Part shown: positions 1 to 8,184 of the stretch, piece after piece
Layout of the letters: each line of letters starts with the position of its first letter
Position numbering within the stretch: position 1 is the stretch's first letter
Assembly: GCF_001544355.1 (NCBI RefSeq)
Contig: NZ_BCQI01000008.1
Coordinates: 37,705-101,704 of the forward strand
Direction of reading: 5' to 3'
Length of the DNA: 64,000 nt
Origin: Alicyclobacillus acidiphilus NBRC 100859
GTDB taxonomy: Bacteria > Bacillota > Bacilli > Alicyclobacillales > Alicyclobacillaceae
Translations under genes and position numbers: made by a program
Notes under the pieces: model-generated
Database searches by the model: none
Seen by the model: only the letters and a program-made list of their open reading frames with translations
What the model was told of the DNA's origin: nothing

Positions 1-534
1 GCCGTCGTGATTGGCATTGGCATCGTGGTCTACGTGCTCAACTCGTACAACGGAATCCCGGTGGCTGGGCTCATCTTGTTCATCCTCGTCGCTGGATTCG
101 CAATTCTGACGCAAACCACTTCGTTTGGCCGACATCTGTACGCCATTGGCGGCAATGTCGAAGCATCGCGCCGCGCGGGCGTCAATGTGCGGAAAATGAA
201 GATCATCATCTTCACGCTCAGCGGCGTCCTTGGCGCGGCTGGCGGCATCATTGGCGCGTCTCGCTTAGGTTCATCGACGACCGAGGCTGGCGGCGGGGAT
301 CTGTTGATGGACTCCATCGCAGCCGCAGTCATTGGCGGCACGAGCCTGTTTGGCGGTCGCGGAAGCATTTGGAACGCCTTGGCCGGAGCGCTCGTCATTG
401 GCAGCATCGAAAACGGCATGGACTTGCTCAGTGCGCCTTCGAGTACAAAATACCTCGTCGAAGGAAGCATCCTGTTGTTGGCTGTGACGTTTGACACGAT
501 TACCAGGAGACGCAGACAGCGGATCGGCAAATAA
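1..534 (+). CDS. Sugar ABC transporter permease, C-terminal part (XylH/RbsC family)
   Basis: The reading frame is open from the first base, so the N-terminus lies outside the window. The visible 177 residues are the C-terminal half of a BPD_transp_2-type permease: hydrophobic helices, then the stretch FGRHLYAIGGNVEASRRAG (the loop that contacts the ATPase), then the glycine-rich AAVIGGTSLFGGRGS segment typical of xylose/ribose permeases. It ends with a basic tail. In this family the protein is the inner-membrane channel for a pentose or hexose, working with a periplasmic-type binding protein and a double-ABC ATPase that would lie to the left. Resemblance to XylH is closest, but the substrate cannot be fixed from this part. 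Confidence 0.88.
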   Translation, partial: AVVIGIGIVVYVLNSYNGIPVAGLILFILVAGFAILTQTTSFGRHLYAIGGNVEASRRAGVNVRKMKIIIFTLSGVLGAAGGIIGASRLGSSTTEAGGGDLLMDSIAAAVIGGTSLFGGRGSIWNALAGALVIGSIENGMDLLSAPSSTKYLVEGSILLLAVTFDTITRRRRQRIGK

Positions 535-640
535 CCTCCGCCGTCACCATAGGCATCACGACACGGCCGCTGCAGCGCAAGGTTCCCGATTTCTCGGAGT
601 CTCGCGACGCAGCGGCCGAAGTTTCTTCAACGGTATTCGA

Positions 641-988
641 CTACACGCCGAGGCGCGTTTCATCGGTTGTTTCAACGTGCCGCTCGTACACCGGCTCCAT
701 GAAGTAATACGACAACGGGACATTCAGCGTCCACGCAGAATAGTCTGTCTTCAGTAGTACGACTGCGTCGTCACGGATACGGTGTTCTTCCAGTGTCACA
801 TCCCCGTTCTTGTCCTCCGTGACGAACAGTGCGCTCGTCGATGGTTTCCTATTTTCCGGAACCGTCATTGTCTGCGCCGAGATCGTCGCATGAATGGACA
901 ACCAAGGGACGGCGACACATAGCGACGCGAACACCATCCGCCAGAGACACTGTGCTATGGTGGTTGCACGTACTGACCGTACCGTCAT
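641..988 (-). CDS. Small secreted protein of unknown function
   Basis: This encodes 115 residues with a clear signal peptide: a basic start, a hydrophobic core around WRMVFASLCVAVPWLSI and a likely cleavage after ISA near residue 38. The mature part of about 75 residues is polar and has no family I recognise. I prefer the ATG at 988 because GGTGAGG lies six bases upstream; a GTG four codons earlier is possible but sits inside that ribosome site. It stands alone between the permease end and yebC. A protein exported in the vegetative or sporulating cell envelope is the most that can be said. Confidence 0.6.
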   Translation of the reverse strand: MTVRSVRATTIAQCLWRMVFASLCVAVPWLSIHATISAQTMTVPENRKPSTSALFVTEDKNGDVTLEEHRIRDDAVVLLKTDYSAWTLNVPLSYYFMEPVYERHVETTDETRLGV

Positions 989-1107
989 CACTTTCCTCAC
1001 CCTTTTCGCTATGGTCCTGCGGACTAGCGTACAAGGGTAGTGTGTGCCGCCAAGTTCAACTTATACAACCATGTCTCGGCCATGCCTCAACCATCAACGC
1101 CACCTGG

Positions 1108-1848
1108 TCAGTCGTCTTCATCGTCTTCCGGGAAAAGTACGTTCGTGTAGACCGTTTGCACGTCGTCGTACTCTTCCAAGGCTTCGACGAGATCGTACAC
1201 CTCGTCCATCGCCTCTTCGGAGAGTTCCAGCTTCGTTGCCGCTTCGTACGTCAACTCCGCCTCCTCGTACGCGATCCCGGCATCTTCGATGGCTTGGCGA
1301 ACCGCGACAAATTGATCCGGCTGCGTGACAATCAGATAATCGTCCGAGCGCTCCACCACGTCTTCCGCGCCAGCGTCGATGGCCGCCATCATGAGCTCTT
1401 CGCCGTCGATCCCGTCCTTGGTCACCGTGATTTGGCCCTGCCTCTGAAACATCCAGGCGACCGATCCCGACTCCCCTAAGCTGCCCCCGCGCTTCCGAAA
1501 GATGTGACGTACATCCGCAGCGGTGCGGTTGCGGTTGTCTGTGACGATTTCAATCAAAAGCGCGACCCCGTGCGGACCAAATCCTTCATATAATAATTCC
1601 TCATACGTAACGCCTTCGAGCGTCCCCGTCGCCTTGGCAATGGTGCGCGCGATATTTTCAGCCGGCAGGTTATTCGCCCTGGCGCGTTCAATCGCCGTCT
1701 TCAGACGAAAGTTTGTGTCTGGATTACCGCCGCCTTCTCGCGCAGCCTGATAGATATCCTTGGATAATTTCGTGAACAACTGTCCGCGTACAGCGTCTTG
1801 TTTACCTTTACGTCGCTGGATGTTGTGCCATTTGGAATGTCCAGACAT
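1108..1848 (-). CDS. yebC: YebC/TACO1 family translational regulator
   Basis: The 246-residue product starts MSGHSKWHNIQRRKGKQD and continues with KLSKDIYQAAREGGGNPDTN, the highly conserved YebC N-terminal domain. The acidic end (PEDDEDD) is also usual. Members of this family are about 240-250 residues long; they were first described as DNA-binding transcription factors and are now known in several species to bind the ribosome and relieve stalling at proline-rich stretches. The open frame extends 80 codons upstream of the start, but the family start is unambiguous. It follows nadE by about 56 bases in the same direction. Confidence 0.95.
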   Translation of the reverse strand: MSGHSKWHNIQRRKGKQDAVRGQLFTKLSKDIYQAAREGGGNPDTNFRLKTAIERARANNLPAENIARTIAKATGTLEGVTYEELLYEGFGPHGVALLIEIVTDNRNRTAADVRHIFRKRGGSLGESGSVAWMFQRQGQITVTKDGIDGEELMMAAIDAGAEDVVERSDDYLIVTQPDQFVAVRQAIEDAGIAYEEAELTYEAATKLELSEEAMDEVYDLVEALEEYDDVQTVYTNVLFPEDDEDD

Positions 1849-1904
1849 GCGTTTCAACCCTTTGCAACATCGTGATATGCTCGCCCGCCTCGGACGAGTC
1901 TCGG

Positions 1905-2756
1905 TTACAGTCCCCAGTCGCGCAGATATCGGAAGTCGATCCCGATGGTCCGACTGGACAGTTTCGCGATGATTGGCAGCCTGCGCTTGTACTGATTGCG
2001 TTGGACCCTCCTGACAATGTGATCGACCAACTTTGCATCCGCGCCGCGTTCGACGATCTCGGCGGGAGACAAACGCAAATCGACCCATTGATAGAGGATC
2101 TCGTCGGCGTCGTCGTACGTGAACCCGAGTTCATTCTCGTCCGTCTGATCTTCCCAGAGATCCGCGCTTGGCGCCTTCTCGAGAATACTCTTTGGCACAC
2201 CGACGTATGCCGACAATTGGCGGACCTGGCACTTGTACAGGTCTCCGATAGGATTGAGCGCGCTCGCCATGTCCCCGAACTGCGTGCCGTAGCCGAGCAG
2301 CAGCTCGGTTTTGTTGCTCGTCCCCACCACCAACGCGCCCTGTGCGGCAGATAAATCATACAGTGTGCACATCCGCTCGCGAGCCATTCGATTGCCTCGC
2401 CGCAGCGGGCTTGCCGGCTCGCCCAGCTTGTCGTCCATCTGAGCGAAATACGCGTCGACCGATCCGCTGATGTCGACGACCGTGTGCGGAATCCCCAAGT
2501 CCTTCACCACTTCCATGGCGTCGGCGAGACTTGCGGGACTGCTGGTTCGATACGGCATCAACACCGCGTGCACGTGGTTGGGTCCGAGCGCCCGTGCCGC
2601 CAGATACGCGGACAGGGCAGAATCAATACCGCCGGACAGTCCGAACAACACCTTGTGGAATCCGGATTTCTGGACCTCTTCCCGCAGAAAACCTTCGAGA
2701 ATGGATGTGGTCAACGGTTCATTGACCTGCAGCGCAGCAGCTACCGACTCACGCAT
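1905..2756 (-). CDS. nadE: NAD+ synthetase (ATP-PPase domain only)
   Basis: The product has 283 residues. It carries the pyrophosphatase P-loop LSGGIDSAL near residue 40, the [19 protein letters not shown] segment that binds deamido-NAD, and the [13 protein letters not shown] loop, all diagnostic of NadE. It amidates nicotinic acid adenine dinucleotide to NAD+ in the cytoplasm. There is no N-terminal glutaminase domain; instead the preceding gene encodes a separate nitrilase-fold protein and its stop overlaps this ATG by eight bases. The start [10 protein letters not shown] is chosen because of that overlap. Together the two genes look like a split glutamine-dependent NAD synthetase, although an ammonia-dependent enzyme is not excluded. 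Confidence 0.92.
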   Translation of the reverse strand: MRESVAAALQVNEPLTTSILEGFLREEVQKSGFHKVLFGLSGGIDSALSAYLAARALGPNHVHAVLMPYRTSSPASLADAMEVVKDLGIPHTVVDISGSVDAYFAQMDDKLGEPASPLRRGNRMARERMCTLYDLSAAQGALVVGTSNKTELLLGYGTQFGDMASALNPIGDLYKCQVRQLSAYVGVPKSILEKAPSADLWEDQTDENELGFTYDDADEILYQWVDLRLSPAEIVERGADAKLVDHIVRRVQRNQYKRRLPIIAKLSSRTIGIDFRYLRDWGL

Positions 2757-3615
2757 GTGTCGACCCCCTCCGCAGTATCCCGTCAAGTTGCCGCTTCACG
2801 ATATCCATGCGCTCATCCCGGACAAGAGGCGTCGTATAGCGAGCCCGTCGCGTCGCCCGGACGTCGATCTCGGCGAACACCAAGGTCTCTTCATTCGACT
2901 TCGCCTGCGCGATCCACGATCCGTCCGGCCCCACCACTCCGCTTCCGCCGTAGAAGTGCACGCCGTCTTCGTAACCGACGCGGTTGACAAACACCACGTG
3001 CAGCCCCAGGAGCTGCGCGTACGTCTGCAGCAACTGACGCCAAAACGCGTGCGAACCTAGATCCTCCGCCGCCATGGCGTTGCGCCATGGACTCGACGCA
3101 GGCACGAAGACCACAGTCGCTCCGTTCATCGCCAGCAGGTAGGGCGACGACAGGTGCCACGCGTCTTCGCAGATCATGACACCCGTTTTCCCAAGCGCCG
3201 TTCGAAACGTCTCGAACGAGTCGCCCGCTGCGAAATAGCGGCGCTCGTCAAACATGCCATACGTCGGCAGATACGCCTTGCGATGGATGTGCAGAATCGA
3301 TCCGCCGGAAGCGTACACCGCGCTCACGTAGAATCGGTAATCCTCCGCTTCCTCGACGAAGGAAAACAGGATATCGATCTCGCGACTCGCGTCGACCAGC
3401 AGTTGAATCTCCGGGTGATGGACGGGCCGCGCGACTTCCAGCGTCAGGTCCTGCGTCTGATAACCGGTAAGTCCGAGTTCAGGAAAGACCAGTATCTTTG
3501 CGCGAGCCTCCACAGCCTCGCGAACGTACGAAAGGTGCTTGTCCAAATTTGCGCCCACATCGCCGAGTACGGGCGAAAACTGGGCCATGGCAACCTTGTG
3601 GACATGAGTCGACAA
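2749..3615 (-). CDS. Nitrilase-superfamily amidohydrolase, probable glutaminase partner of NadE
   Basis: This carbon-nitrogen hydrolase of 288 residues shows the full catalytic triad: Glu in FPELGLTG (near 46), Lys in HRKAYLP (near 113) and Cys in MICEDAW (near 149). The ICEDAW form of the cysteine motif is close to that of the glutaminase domain of glutamine-dependent NAD synthetases. A TTG start at 3615 is chosen because GGAGG lies seven bases upstream; an upstream ATG at 3660 lacks one. The eight-base overlap with nadE implies translational coupling, and supply of ammonia to NadE is the obvious inference. A different amide substrate remains possible. Confidence 0.85.
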   Translation of the reverse strand: MSTHVHKVAMAQFSPVLGDVGANLDKHLSYVREAVEARAKILVFPELGLTGYQTQDLTLEVARPVHHPEIQLLVDASREIDILFSFVEEAEDYRFYVSAVYASGGSILHIHRKAYLPTYGMFDERRYFAAGDSFETFRTALGKTGVMICEDAWHLSSPYLLAMNGATVVFVPASSPWRNAMAAEDLGSHAFWRQLLQTYAQLLGLHVVFVNRVGYEDGVHFYGGSGVVGPDGSWIAQAKSNEETLVFAEIDVRATRRARYTTPLVRDERMDIVKRQLDGILRRGSTHA

Positions 3616-3672
3616 AACAATTCCTCCATTGACCGTACAATACTCCAAATCAGTATACATTTCAGGCGGATG

Positions 3673-3705
3673 AAAACAAAGGGCTCGACCTTGCCTCGAG
3701 CCCCC
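3673..3705 (-). terminator. Rho-independent terminator after the CotS-like gene
   Basis: An eight-base perfect stem GGGCTCGA/TCGAGCCC with a seven-base loop lies just beyond the CotS-like stop codon. On the minus strand it is followed by TTTGTTTT. It probably ends the safA-like/cotS-like transcript and separates it from the NAD synthetase genes. Confidence 0.7.
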
Positions 3706-3708
3706 TTG

Positions 3709-4677
3709 TCACATCGCGAGCGTTTGGTGATATCGCCTTCTCCGCCGCTCACACATGAGCGCGTAGAGCAGCTTCGCTTCTCCCGCCTTCTGACAACCAC
3801 CGCGGACCCATTCGAGGATGGTCCGGACCAAGATGTCCGGCCACTCGGCGAGCCGGAACAGGAGCACCCTCTGATCCGCGGACAGATTCGCGCATGCCAC
3901 ATAGGTGTCCAACATGTCGCAATACGCGTCTTCCGACAGGTTCGCGAGGAACATCGCGTGGCTCATGAACTGGATGGGATCCGACAGGATGTCGTCGTAT
4001 CCGGCGTGATCGAAATCGATCCAGCCGATCCTCCCCCGCTCGTCGACCAACAGATTGTGCGGAGCGAGATCTCGGTGGCAGAACGAGGATCGCGCCAACC
4101 ATGCCGCTTCCGACTTTGGCAGCGAGGACTGGTAGTCATCCAGGACCTCCTGCATCCAGCGGACGAGATGGGATCGCCAGGGACGAAGCAGCGGCTGCGC
4201 CTCTTCCGCAAGCGGCCACACCCGCAGCACAGCACGCTCTTTCGCCCGCAATTTCTGCAACAGCGTGCCACGCCGCAACTGGGTCCAGCCGGGATGGCCG
4301 CAATGCTGGGCGGCCACATGCACGACGGCGAGCGATCTCATTGCGGCCAAGCGCTCGACAGCGTGATCGACCTGCACGTGCCGCCCTGCGATCCACGGCT
4401 GCAAATAGCCGCGATCGCCATTCGGCAGCTTCACCAACATGGTTCCCCCGCGGGCGGGCAGCGGCAGCGCGCACCGAACGTCGGTCGTTTCATACACGCG
4501 CTTCATGTTGCGCAGGGCGAGCAACCGAGCCTCACTGTCGGCGGGGAGACTCGGTTTCCAGATGTAACGACCCTGATCCGCGATGATACCGATGACCGAA
4601 CGTTTGCGCACGATCGCCCTGACGCGAATGTCGTACGACTGCCCAATGGCCTCGACGAAGGTTGCGTCAGCCAGCAT
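3709..4677 (-). CDS. CotS-family spore coat protein (aminoglycoside-phosphotransferase fold)
   Basis: The 322-residue protein has a kinase-like fold. Its Brenner-type catalytic loop FCHRDLAPHNLLVD is followed by the metal-binding segment IGWIDFDHAGYDD, so both catalytic aspartates are present. This is the pattern of CotS/YutH/CotI proteins of the spore coat. It starts six bases after the stop of the LysM protein, whose last codons supply the ribosome site (GAGGA), so the two are co-transcribed. A SafA-like neighbour supports a role in coat assembly. A choline or sugar kinase of the same fold is the alternative. Confidence 0.8.
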   Translation of the reverse strand: MLADATFVEAIGQSYDIRVRAIVRKRSVIGIIADQGRYIWKPSLPADSEARLLALRNMKRVYETTDVRCALPLPARGGTMLVKLPNGDRGYLQPWIAGRHVQVDHAVERLAAMRSLAVVHVAAQHCGHPGWTQLRRGTLLQKLRAKERAVLRVWPLAEEAQPLLRPWRSHLVRWMQEVLDDYQSSLPKSEAAWLARSSFCHRDLAPHNLLVDERGRIGWIDFDHAGYDDILSDPIQFMSHAMFLANLSEDAYCDMLDTYVACANLSADQRVLLFRLAEWPDILVRTILEWVRGGCQKAGEAKLLYALMCERRRRRYHQTLAM

Positions 4678-4682
4678 CCGCG

Positions 4683-5456
4683 TTAGTCCTCACTCAAGTC
4701 GATGGTAAATGGCGCCGACCATCCTTCATCGTCCTGCTGCGGAATCGCTGCCGTGCCGCTCTCCGCGGCGTTCGGGGTGGAACGCGTGTCGCGTGCCGAT
4801 CCATCCTGTTCCTCGAAGCGCAAATAAGGATCGTTGTCGTCAGCCTCAGCAAACCACGTCCCGCCCTGCAAGCGATAGGGGTTGTGCGTATGCGGCCCAT
4901 ACCCATTTTCGACGATAGCACCTGGCGCTTGCGGAATCGTTGGTTGTCCGTAACCTTGTGTCATATCGGCGCCCGGAGCCGCGCCATAACTGGGCGCGCC
5001 CGCGTAGCCTGGTGCCGCTCCTTGCGGCATGCCCGAAGCGGCCGTAGCAGGCACGTACACAATCGAATTTGGAGCGAGCGGATTGGATTGGTGTGGATTG
5101 ACATGTTGCAACTGTTGGAGACTGACGCCGTACTTCTCCGCGATGGAGTCCCACGTCTCGCCTGGCTGAACCTGATGCGGCCACACGAAACCGAAGTAAG
5201 GTGTCGACGGATTGTAGAAAGCCGCTCCAGCGGCCGCAGTTTTGGCAGCGCTGGTCGATTTTTTCTTGGGATGCGATTTCGAGATCGGCCCCTTCGCAGG
5301 CTTCCCCAGTTCGGGTATGACGATGGTCGTGCCCGGAAGCACGTCGTTCGCGTTCGTGATGTTCGGATTGGCAGCCAACAACAACGGCAGTCGGACCCCG
5401 GTTTTTCGGCTGATTTGATAGAGCGACTCACCAGGTTTCACCACATATTTCTTCAA
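4683..5456 (-). CDS. LysM-domain spore coat morphogenetic protein, SafA-like
   Basis: The 257-residue protein begins MKKYVVKPGESLYQISRKTG, a LysM domain at its very N-terminus (about residues 2-48). A Lys/Ser/Ala linker follows and then a second LysM module (VQPGETWDSIAEKYGVSLQQ, about 98-140). The remainder is low-complexity, rich in Gly, Ala, Tyr and Pro. An N-terminal LysM without signal peptide is typical of SafA, which binds cortex peptidoglycan from the mother-cell side and recruits coat proteins. The downstream CotS-like gene agrees with that. The second LysM differs from Bacillus subtilis SafA, so the symbol is left open. Confidence 0.78.
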   Translation of the reverse strand: MKKYVVKPGESLYQISRKTGVRLPLLLAANPNITNANDVLPGTTIVIPELGKPAKGPISKSHPKKKSTSAAKTAAAGAAFYNPSTPYFGFVWPHQVQPGETWDSIAEKYGVSLQQLQHVNPHQSNPLAPNSIVYVPATAASGMPQGAAPGYAGAPSYGAAPGADMTQGYGQPTIPQAPGAIVENGYGPHTHNPYRLQGGTWFAEADDNDPYLRFEEQDGSARDTRSTPNAAESGTAAIPQQDDEGWSAPFTIDLSED

Positions 5457-5586
5457 AACGGAACCCTCCTAGGCTAAGGCACTCAAACTACTGCGACAGT
5501 ATATGCGCCCGCCTAAGAAGTGGCACAGACCGAGACGGCCAATGAAGCGGCCCTCGGCACCTGATTCGCCGGAACGTATGAACGGT

Positions 5587-6327
5587 TCAATGGGAGCTCT
5601 GCGACGAGGAACTCTGTGGCGGCACCGTGACGTTTGGCTGCCCGTTCGATCCGTAAAACGCGTTTGGAACAGGCCCGCTCATGACAAGGTAGACGATGGG
5701 TGCGCGGGTCTGCACGGTGGTTGGGACGTTGATCAAGGGCGTCATGACCATGACGTTGGCGGTTAAATTCAAATAGATCACGTGAACGACTTGATTGACG
5801 CCTTCGGACTTGATATCTGTCTCCAGAGTCGAATGCACGGAGCCGAGCAGGGAAAATCGAACGGGAACAGTCATGGCGTAGCCGGACAAGAGGGATCCGG
5901 TGAACATTTGAAAGATGGGTAGGCGAAGACGCTGCGTCGACAGTTCGCGCAATCGGTTTTGCGCGTCGCTCGTGGCGATGCCCTGCAACGCGGTCAGTTT
6001 CACCATATCGAGAGTCGTGACGCTGAGCGTGTCACGCGGGGAAGGGTGGCTAAGGTCTGTGTCGACGAGCGACCGCGCGTCGGGATAGTGCGAGATCGCG
6101 TCCGTCAACGCCTCCGCCAAGGCCTCCGATCCAATGCGTTTGGCGAGTGTCGACGACGTGGCAATCACCATGGGGCGCAGCCGATAGTCGATGTAGAAGA
6201 GAATGCCGGTGACGACACCCAAAAACATCAGCACGACCGCGATCCAATTGCGTCGGCGCCGCCTCGGGCCGGCACTGCGGGCGGATCGGATCGATCTCGT
6301 TGGTCTGGACACAAATCGGCGTGCCAT
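5587..6327 (-). CDS. yunB: Sporulation protein YunB
   Basis: The 246-residue protein has a basic N-terminus, one membrane segment (about residues 28-48, WIAVVLMFLGVVTGILFYID) and a soluble part with the YunB hallmarks IGSEALAEALTDAI, LDMVKLTALQ and a central VPVRFSLLGSV. YunB is made in the mother cell under SigE in Bacillus and is needed for normal sporulation; its biochemical role is not known. The C-terminus carries a Gln/Ser-rich tail beyond the family core. The ATG at 6327 is preceded by a strong GGGGGGAG site. It sits upstream of the safA-like and cotS-like genes in the same direction. Confidence 0.85.
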   Translation of the reverse strand: MARRFVSRPTRSIRSARSAGPRRRRRNWIAVVLMFLGVVTGILFYIDYRLRPMVIATSSTLAKRIGSEALAEALTDAISHYPDARSLVDTDLSHPSPRDTLSVTTLDMVKLTALQGIATSDAQNRLRELSTQRLRLPIFQMFTGSLLSGYAMTVPVRFSLLGSVHSTLETDIKSEGVNQVVHVIYLNLTANVMVMTPLINVPTTVQTRAPIVYLVMSGPVPNAFYGSNGQPNVTVPPQSSSSQSSH

Positions 6328-6408
6328 GATAGCTCCCCCCTGTTCACACTGTACGCACAGAGGGGCGCCGTCATGTCCAATCGGCAGGACAACCTGGTCC
6401 GCCAGCCG

Positions 6409-7647
6409 CTATTGCAGCCGCAGACGTTTGAACTGACGCTTGCCGCGTTGCAGCACATCGCCGTCGGCCGGCGTGAAATTCAAATCGACATCCTTCACTT
6501 TCTCCCCGTTGATCCTCACTGCGCCTTCCCCAATCGAACGGCGCGCTTCGCTGTTGCTCGCGGCCAGTCCGCAGTCGACAAGCAGCTTGACGATCCAAAC
6601 CGGTTCGGCAGGCACCTGGACTTCCTCGATATCTTCAGGGATGGCTCCAGATTGAAACACTTGGTGCCAATGCGCGACCGCGTCTTTGACGGCCTGCGGT
6701 CCGAGAAAGCGATTGACAAGTTCTTCAGCCAAGGCCATCTTGACGTCCCGGGGATTGGTTTGACCGCTGGCAACGGCCGACCGCATCGCCTCGATCTCGT
6801 CGGTGCGCCGGAACGACAACAGCTCGTAGTATTTGAACATGAGATCGTCCGGGATCGACATCATTTTGCCGAACATATCGTTGGGCGACTCGTCGACGCC
6901 GATGTAGTTGCCAAGGCTCTTGGACATCTTGTGAACCCCATCGAGTCCTTCCAACAGCGGCATCATGATGGCAATTTGCATGGGCATTCCGAATTCCTTC
7001 TGCAGCGTCCTGCCCATGAGCAGGTTGAACTTCTGATCCGTACCGCCGAGCTCGATATCCGTGTGAAGGTGGACAGAGTCGTACGCTTGCATTAAAGGAT
7101 AGAAAAACTCGTGAATGTGGATGGGTCGGTTTTCCCGGAACCGCTTCGTAAAATCCTCGCGCTCCAACATGCGGGCCACGGTCAAGGTCGACGCCAGTCG
7201 GATCACATCGGCAAAGTTGAGCGGGCCGAGCCAGTCGGCATTGTACACGATATCGGTCTTGTTTGGATCCAAGATCTTGTACACCTGTGTCACATAGGTT
7301 TGGGCGTTGCGCTGCACCTCATCTTCACTGAGTTGCTTGCGTGTCTCTGACTTGTCCGTCGGATCGCCGATTCGACCGGTGAAATTTCCGATCACGAGGT
7401 GCGCCCGATGGCCCAAGTCCTGAAGCTGCCGAACTTTGTGCAAGACCACGGTGTGACCCAGGTGAATGTCTGCGGCAGTCGGATCCATCCCGAGCTTCAC
7501 GCGAAGCGGCGTGCCTGTCGCGACGGAATGACGGAGCTTCTCCACCAACTCCGACTCCGGCACAATTTCTGCGACGCCTCGGCGAATGACGTCCAGTTGG
7601 CGAGCGACTTCGGCTTCCTGTTCAGGTGTCAACTGCAATTCTTCCAT
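6409..7647 (-). CDS. tyrS: Tyrosyl-tRNA synthetase
   Basis: The 412-residue class I synthetase has the HIGH-equivalent HLGHTVVLHKVRQLQDLGH, the KMSKS motif in HKMSKSLGNYI, and a C-terminal S4 RNA-binding domain (EARRSIGEGAVRINGEKV). It charges tRNA-Tyr. I choose the ATG at 7647 (MEELQLTPEQE) because GGAGAGG is nine bases upstream; an ATG six codons earlier would abut that site. Expression is controlled by the tyrosine T-box leader upstream. The sequence pattern, with LGMDPTAADIHLGH, is that of the TyrZ-like branch rather than classical Bacillus TyrS. Confidence 0.95.
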   Translation of the reverse strand: MEELQLTPEQEAEVARQLDVIRRGVAEIVPESELVEKLRHSVATGTPLRVKLGMDPTAADIHLGHTVVLHKVRQLQDLGHRAHLVIGNFTGRIGDPTDKSETRKQLSEDEVQRNAQTYVTQVYKILDPNKTDIVYNADWLGPLNFADVIRLASTLTVARMLEREDFTKRFRENRPIHIHEFFYPLMQAYDSVHLHTDIELGGTDQKFNLLMGRTLQKEFGMPMQIAIMMPLLEGLDGVHKMSKSLGNYIGVDESPNDMFGKMMSIPDDLMFKYYELLSFRRTDEIEAMRSAVASGQTNPRDVKMALAEELVNRFLGPQAVKDAVAHWHQVFQSGAIPEDIEEVQVPAEPVWIVKLLVDCGLAASNSEARRSIGEGAVRINGEKVKDVDLNFTPADGDVLQRGKRQFKRLRLQ

Positions 7648-7772
7648 GCCAATCATCCTCTCCACATCTCTGTTTCATTTTTTCATCAGAAGTCACATCA
7701 GAAGCCATTCGAAGCATCTTGTGGCCGAGGTGCCGGCGATCCCACTGGAATCGTTACACACGTCCAAGACGC

Positions 7773-8035
7773 AAAAAAATCCCGTCCAAACTCCGGGACG
7801 AGATGCCACTCGCGGTACCACCCTGATTGCCTGTCAAACCGCGCAATGGTTCCACCTTCGCGATTTGAGCGACCACTTCGCTAGTGTAACGGACTAGACC
7901 GATTCGCCTCGCAGGCGAACGCTCTCCACGGGTGTAATTTCAGAGACAGGACGGACCGGCTCGCACCAACCGCCGGCTCTCTTCACTCGTTTCCCGTTCC
8001 TACGAAAACCGCTTCAACGAGCATCGATGGATGCA
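7773..8035 (-). promoter_or_regulatory. T-box leader, tyrosine specifier
   Basis: The minus strand carries the T-box core TGGTACCGCG (7811-7820) in the context GGTGGTACCGCGAG. It is followed by a terminator hairpin (TCCCG/CGGGA) and seven T residues ending at 7773. Upstream, the stem I specifier bulge reads GAAATTACACC, with TAC (Tyr) at 7934-7936. Uncharged tRNA-Tyr pairing with specifier and T-box would favour the antiterminator and let tyrS be read. The 5' boundary is set from the promoter at 8045-8074. Confidence 0.92.
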
Positions 8036-8044
8036 ATTTGTCTC

Positions 8045-8074
8045 AATATAACTTCAGGACATTGGGCGTGTCAA
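8045..8074 (-). promoter_or_regulatory. SigA promoter of tyrS
   Basis: TTGACA (8069-8074) and TATATT (8045-8050) are separated by 18 bases on the minus strand, immediately upstream of the T-box leader. This places the transcript start near 8038. Confidence 0.75.
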
Positions 8075-8151
8075 TGTAACAAACAGCGCTTGGCTTCCGT
8101 CCTTTTTGTGGACGGTGTTCAGAAAGCGTTCACGTTGGGAAATCAGGTGTA

Positions 8152-8160
8152 TGCTATAAT
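8152..8160 (+). promoter_or_regulatory. Extended -10 promoter of the PBP gene
   Basis: TGCTATAAT at 8152-8160 is a perfect extended -10 element 25 bases before the PBP start codon. No good -35 is seen at the usual distance. It diverges from the tyrS promoter. Confidence 0.55.
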
Positions 8161-8184
8161 TTTCGAGACGGAAGGAGGGGCAGC

